Shown in pieces: positions 61,191 through 64,000 of a stretch of DNA of 64,000 nucleotides. How positions within the stretch are numbered: the first letter of the stretch is position 1; the number at the start of each line of letters is the position of its first letter. The stretch is taken from assembly GCA_942493035.1 (NCBI GenBank), contig OW818666.1:1736001-1800000 (forward strand), given 5' to 3'. Source of the stretch: WRGT01 sp942493035. Its GTDB lineage: Bacteria; Spirochaetota; UBA4802; UBA5550. Below the pieces are notes generated by a model. The model saw only the letters and a list, made by a program, of their open reading frames with translations. It ran no database searches and was not told the DNA's origin. The position numbers and the translations under genes were made by a program.

Positions 61191-62204
61191 TTATACAAGT
61201 CCTTTTGCGATAAGAAGCTCAGCTATCTGAATAGTATTAAGCGCTGCACCCTTACGGATATTGTCCGATACAACCCACATATTAATCCCATTATCAATAG
61301 ATTCATCATCTCTTATTCTTCCAACAAAGACATCGTCATGACCGGCAGCATTTATCGGCATTGGATACTCTTTCTTTGACGGATCATCAGCAAGTGTTAT
61401 ACCGGGTTTACCCTTCAAAAGAGCTTTGACCTCTGCGGCTGTTATCTTTTTCTCTGTCTCTACGTTTATTGATTCTGAATGACCATATATTACAGGGATT
61501 CTCACTGTTGTTGCGGTAAGTCTTATGGAATCGTCACCCATTATTTTTCTGGTTTCGTTAACCATCTTCATCTCTTCTTTTGTGTATCCATTTTCAATAA
61601 AATCGTCTATCTGAGGGAGAGCATTAAACGCTATCTGATGCGGATACACATCTACTTTAGAAACAGGCTTCCCCTGTGAAACTTCAAATGCCTGATTGCG
61701 GCACTCCTCTATTGCTTTTATTCCCGTTCCTGAAACTGCCTGATATGTGCTTACAACAACACGTTTAATCTTAGCTACATCATGAATCAGTTTGAGAGGG
61801 AGCAGCATCTGTATTGTTGAACAGTTTGGATTGGCAATGATTCCCTTGTGCCACTCAACATCATGCGGATTGACTTCAGGCACAACAAGCGGAATTTCAG
61901 GATCCATTCTCCAGGCAGAACTGTTATCTATTACAATACAACCGGAAGCAGCGGCCTGTTTAGCCACCTTTAAGCTTACATCTGCACCTGCGGAAAACAG
62001 CGCTATATCGTAACCTTTGAATGAATCATCACCAGGTGCTTCGACTGTTACCATTCTGTCACCAAACTGCACCTGCGTACCGACATCGGTAAGATCAAGA
62101 AACTTTATTTTATCAATAGGGAAATTTCGCTGAAGCAGTATTTTTCTGAACTCATTTCCAACTGCACCGAGTGCTCCGAGAATTACAACATTGTACTTTT
62201 TCAT
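61191..62204 (-). CDS. asd: Aspartate-semialdehyde dehydrogenase
   Basis: This 337-residue NADP-dependent enzyme reduces aspartyl phosphate to aspartate semialdehyde in Lys, Met, Thr and diaminopimelate synthesis. Marks are the N-terminal Rossmann motif VVILGALGAVGNEFRKILL, the catalytic cysteine in IIANPNCSTIQM, and the STYQAVSGTGIKAIEE substrate loop. The later residues RIPVIYGHSESI belong to the catalytic histidine region. AGGAG precedes the ATG. The gene follows yhbY by 22 bp. Confidence 0.95.
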   Translation of the reverse strand: MKKYNVVILGALGAVGNEFRKILLQRNFPIDKIKFLDLTDVGTQVQFGDRMVTVEAPGDDSFKGYDIALFSAGADVSLKVAKQAAASGCIVIDNSSAWRMDPEIPLVVPEVNPHDVEWHKGIIANPNCSTIQMLLPLKLIHDVAKIKRVVVSTYQAVSGTGIKAIEECRNQAFEVSQGKPVSKVDVYPHQIAFNALPQIDDFIENGYTKEEMKMVNETRKIMGDDSIRLTATTVRIPVIYGHSESINVETEKKITAAEVKALLKGKPGITLADDPSKKEYPMPINAAGHDDVFVGRIRDDESIDNGINMWVVSDNIRKGAALNTIQIAELLIAKGLV

Positions 62205-62226
62205 TTATATATCTCCTGCAAAAAAA

Positions 62227-62526
62227 TTAAATCTTAATTTTATCCTCTTTCGGACGTTCCGGATTCTCCCGATAAATAATCGCAGTGTTCCCTATCATAT
62301 TTACAAGAAATGATTTTGTATCACTGACAACTTTAGCTGCCAGTTCAACCTTCTCGTCTTTAAGATCAATAAATTTTACTTTTATAAGTTCATGGTCTTC
62401 AAGCGCTTTATCAACTGCTTTAACAAGACTATCGGTTATCCCCTTCTGGCCGATGAGGACTATCGGTTTAAGCTTATGAGCAAGCGACTTTAGTTTTCGT
62501 TTCTGACTGCCTGTGATTTCTTTCAT
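62227..62526 (-). CDS. yhbY: YhbY-type CRM-domain RNA-binding protein
   Basis: The 99-residue protein is a single CRM domain with KRKLKSLAHKLKPIVLIGQK, where GQKG is the conserved loop, SLVKAVDKALEDHELIKVK and the closing GNTAIIYRENPE. YhbY binds the 50S ribosome precursor and assists its assembly. GGGGT precedes the ATG weakly. It is followed by asd in the same direction. Confidence 0.88.
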   Translation of the reverse strand: MKEITGSQKRKLKSLAHKLKPIVLIGQKGITDSLVKAVDKALEDHELIKVKFIDLKDEKVELAAKVVSDTKSFLVNMIGNTAIIYRENPERPKEDKIKI

Positions 62527-62631
62527 TTATACCCCAAAAAAACATAATAATCCAATTATTTAACAGGGTTCAGGTAATCAAGTGTTTTTCAGTTATTGCT
62601 GAAAGAATATTGTAATTATGCATTTTCTCAA

Positions 62632-62685
62632 AAGCCTTCCCCGTCTCTCCGCGGGGAAGGTGCCCAACGGGCGGATGGGGAGGGG
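62632..62685. repeat. CCTTCCCC/GGGGAAGG dispersed repeat, copy 2
   Basis: CCTTCCCC-GTCTCTCCGC-GGGGAAGG is followed by GTGCCCAACGGGCGGATGGG, identical to copy 1 outside the loop. It lies in the gap upstream of yhbY. Confidence 0.7.
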
Positions 62686-62739
62686 AATTGTTAAAAAGTG
62701 TAATTAAAAAAATCGATGAGGATTAAACAATATGCAGTA

Positions 62740-64000
62740 TCAATCCGCTTCCTTATCTACAATGATTTCATATAGAAATAAAGTTTCATTTTTCCCTCTG
62801 ACATTTTCCATTCCCAGTTCTCTATATTTGTAATTTTCAATATTCTCTGACTGTATAAAGGTTTCGCGGGTAATCAATATATTTGTGTTCAGCCTCTTAT
62901 TCATGCCTTCGAGTCGGGATGCAGTATTAACAACATCAGAGATAACGGTTGTTTCCAGTCTGTTTCTCTCGCCGATGGTTCCCAGCATACATTCCCCGGT
63001 ATGGATTCCTATTCCGATATTAATAATTTCCTGTCCTGTCAACTTCCGTAGTTTATTAAAATCATTAAGCTGACGCATCATATCAATTGATGCTTTAACG
63101 GCATCATCCACGCTATGGGGAAATAAGGCCATAATTGCGTCGCCGATAAATTTATCAATAAATCCCCTGTTTTTTTTAATTATAGGGCTTATGCTGTTAA
63201 GATATGAGTTTAAAAAATCAATTGTTTCCTGAGGGCTGTGCTTTTCCGAAAAGTTTGTAAAGGATCTGATATCCGAGAACAGAATAGTCATATTACGCTG
63301 CACCTGGTCACCAAGATTTACATCAACGATACTACTCCTCCCCAGGTGCTGTAAGAATTCCTTCGGAACAAACCGTGCAAATGAATCGGTCATCTTAATC
63401 TGATCTTCAAGATTTTTTCTGTCCGCTTCCTCTTTATCTTTACGACTTAAATTCAGCTGTTGCGCTAAAGCCAGAGATAGCATGACCGATTCATATACTG
63501 AACCAATTGCAATCCCGTTAAGCGTAAAACTGTTTGCAGGAATAAATTCCAGTACAACTCCAAGATACATTCCGGAAAAAACAATAAGTCCCATCCACGC
63601 TATCATAAAATATTTAACAGTAGGATTCCCTATCCTGTAGGCAGCTATGCAATTAGCTATTATAAAAGTATATCCCATCGGTGATACAATACTGCTTGTA
63701 ATAAAATATGCATATCTTCCCGGATGAATAAACAGAGATCCGGCTCCCCAGGTAATCAACAATCCGATAAAAAGATAGCTGAATTTATGCAGAAGCGGAT
63801 GGTTATTTTTATTATTGAAAAAGGACGACGCAAAAAGACAGGCTGCAATAATGGTTATAGCGGAATAAACTGAATTATAGTTAGCATTAAAGAACAGAAT
63901 TCCAAAACCATCCACAAAAAACTGATGAGCCAGAACTGAACCAAGGTAAATTACATACAGTGCGTATGTTCTGCTTTTTAAACCAAAAAACAGAAGCAGA
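62740..64000 (-). CDS. 7TMR-DISM-type membrane adenylate/guanylate cyclase (5' end beyond window)
   Basis: The frame continues without a stop to the window edge; the upstream part reads RTYALYVIYLGSVLAHQFF, typical of the 7TMR-DISM membrane domain, so the GTG at 63915 is not the real start. Seven helices are followed by a coiled linker and a class III cyclase domain. Its metal-binding Asp residues are in LFSDIRSFTNF and KFIGDAIMALF, then GIGIHTGECMLGTIG and VISDVVNTASRLEGMN. The Lys next to the metal loop and the Asp in ISDVVN favour ATP as substrate. Such proteins are common in spirochaetes and Leptospira. The periplasmic ligand domain lies outside the window. Confidence 0.88.
   Translation of the reverse strand, partial: LLLFFGLKSRTYALYVIYLGSVLAHQFFVDGFGILFFNANYNSVYSAITIIAACLFASSFFNNKNNHPLLHKFSYLFIGLLITWGAGSLFIHPGRYAYFITSSIVSPMGYTFIIANCIAAYRIGNPTVKYFMIAWMGLIVFSGMYLGVVLEFIPANSFTLNGIAIGSVYESVMLSLALAQQLNLSRKDKEEADRKNLEDQIKMTDSFARFVPKEFLQHLGRSSIVDVNLGDQVQRNMTILFSDIRSFTNFSEKHSPQETIDFLNSYLNSISPIIKKNRGFIDKFIGDAIMALFPHSVDDAVKASIDMMRQLNDFNKLRKLTGQEIINIGIGIHTGECMLGTIGERNRLETTVISDVVNTASRLEGMNKRLNTNILITRETFIQSENIENYKYRELGMENVRGKNETLFLYEIIVDKEAD

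Noticed and set aside
61139..62685. CCTTCCCC repeats as a CRISPR or mobile element
   Set aside because: Only two copies 1.4 kb apart with no spacer array, inverted ends or target duplication; they are dispersed hairpins of a common type.

Overview
The window is AT-rich DNA from a bacterium with a two-membrane envelope: it carries predicted lipoproteins, an outer-membrane barrel and TatA. It is packed with signal transduction genes, including many PAS histidine kinases, single receiver proteins, HD-GYP, GGDEF and a 7TMR-DISM adenylate cyclase. CheX, FapA (DUF342), a FecR-domain lipoprotein, a TPR-HD-GYP protein and the cyclase together suggest a free-living Spirochaetota-like or related lineage. 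That placement is tentative, because no rRNA or other strong phylogenetic marker apart from hisS is present. I saw no tRNA, rRNA or CRISPR array.

Layout. 1-4.3 kb: the end of an HD-GYP gene and two paralogous long acyl-CoA dehydrogenases. 4.7-8.0 kb: a tightly coupled operon of a MoxR AAA+ ATPase, a DUF2201 metallopeptidase-like/VWA protein and a protein made of six exact-length 28-residue repeats. 8.2-11 kb: an accessory patch with a RelE-type toxin-antitoxin pair and a three-gene cassette (Gly/Ala-rich polymorphic-toxin-like protein, small membrane protein, DUF3467). 11-15.2 kb: FecR lipoprotein, a kinase-less periplasmic-sensor/PAS/receiver protein, ssb. 15.2-22.3 kb: housekeeping and metabolism (CoA-transferase, hisS, U32 peptidase, dprA, YlbF-like, M23 peptidase).

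22.4-49.1 kb is a signalling island. It holds a chemoreceptor; a CheY-CheX-membrane CheA-like operon; a seven-gene operon that joins a membrane PAS kinase, a cobalamin-binding protein with the CarH-type W-x9-EH motif, two receiver-kinases, two lone receivers and a receiver-HD output protein; then more hybrid kinases, a diguanylate cyclase with a substrate-binding-like sensor, and a LuxR-type response regulator.

49.3-57.1 kb: secreted and surface proteins (barrel, FN3-Kelch lipoprotein) with HD-domain proteins and a ParA/MinD-like protein that has lost its P-loop lysine. 57.3-64 kb: tatA-fdhE-glycosylase operon, fapA, asd, yhbY and a cyclase cut by the window edge.

Several families of short non-coding repeats lie between genes. 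The most informative is an 86-123 bp palindromic element with GTAA-type ends. Four copies are flanked by exact 8-bp direct repeats, so it looks like a non-autonomous (MITE-like) element, perhaps moved by an IS66-type transposase. In three of the four, the target duplication overlaps a stop codon.
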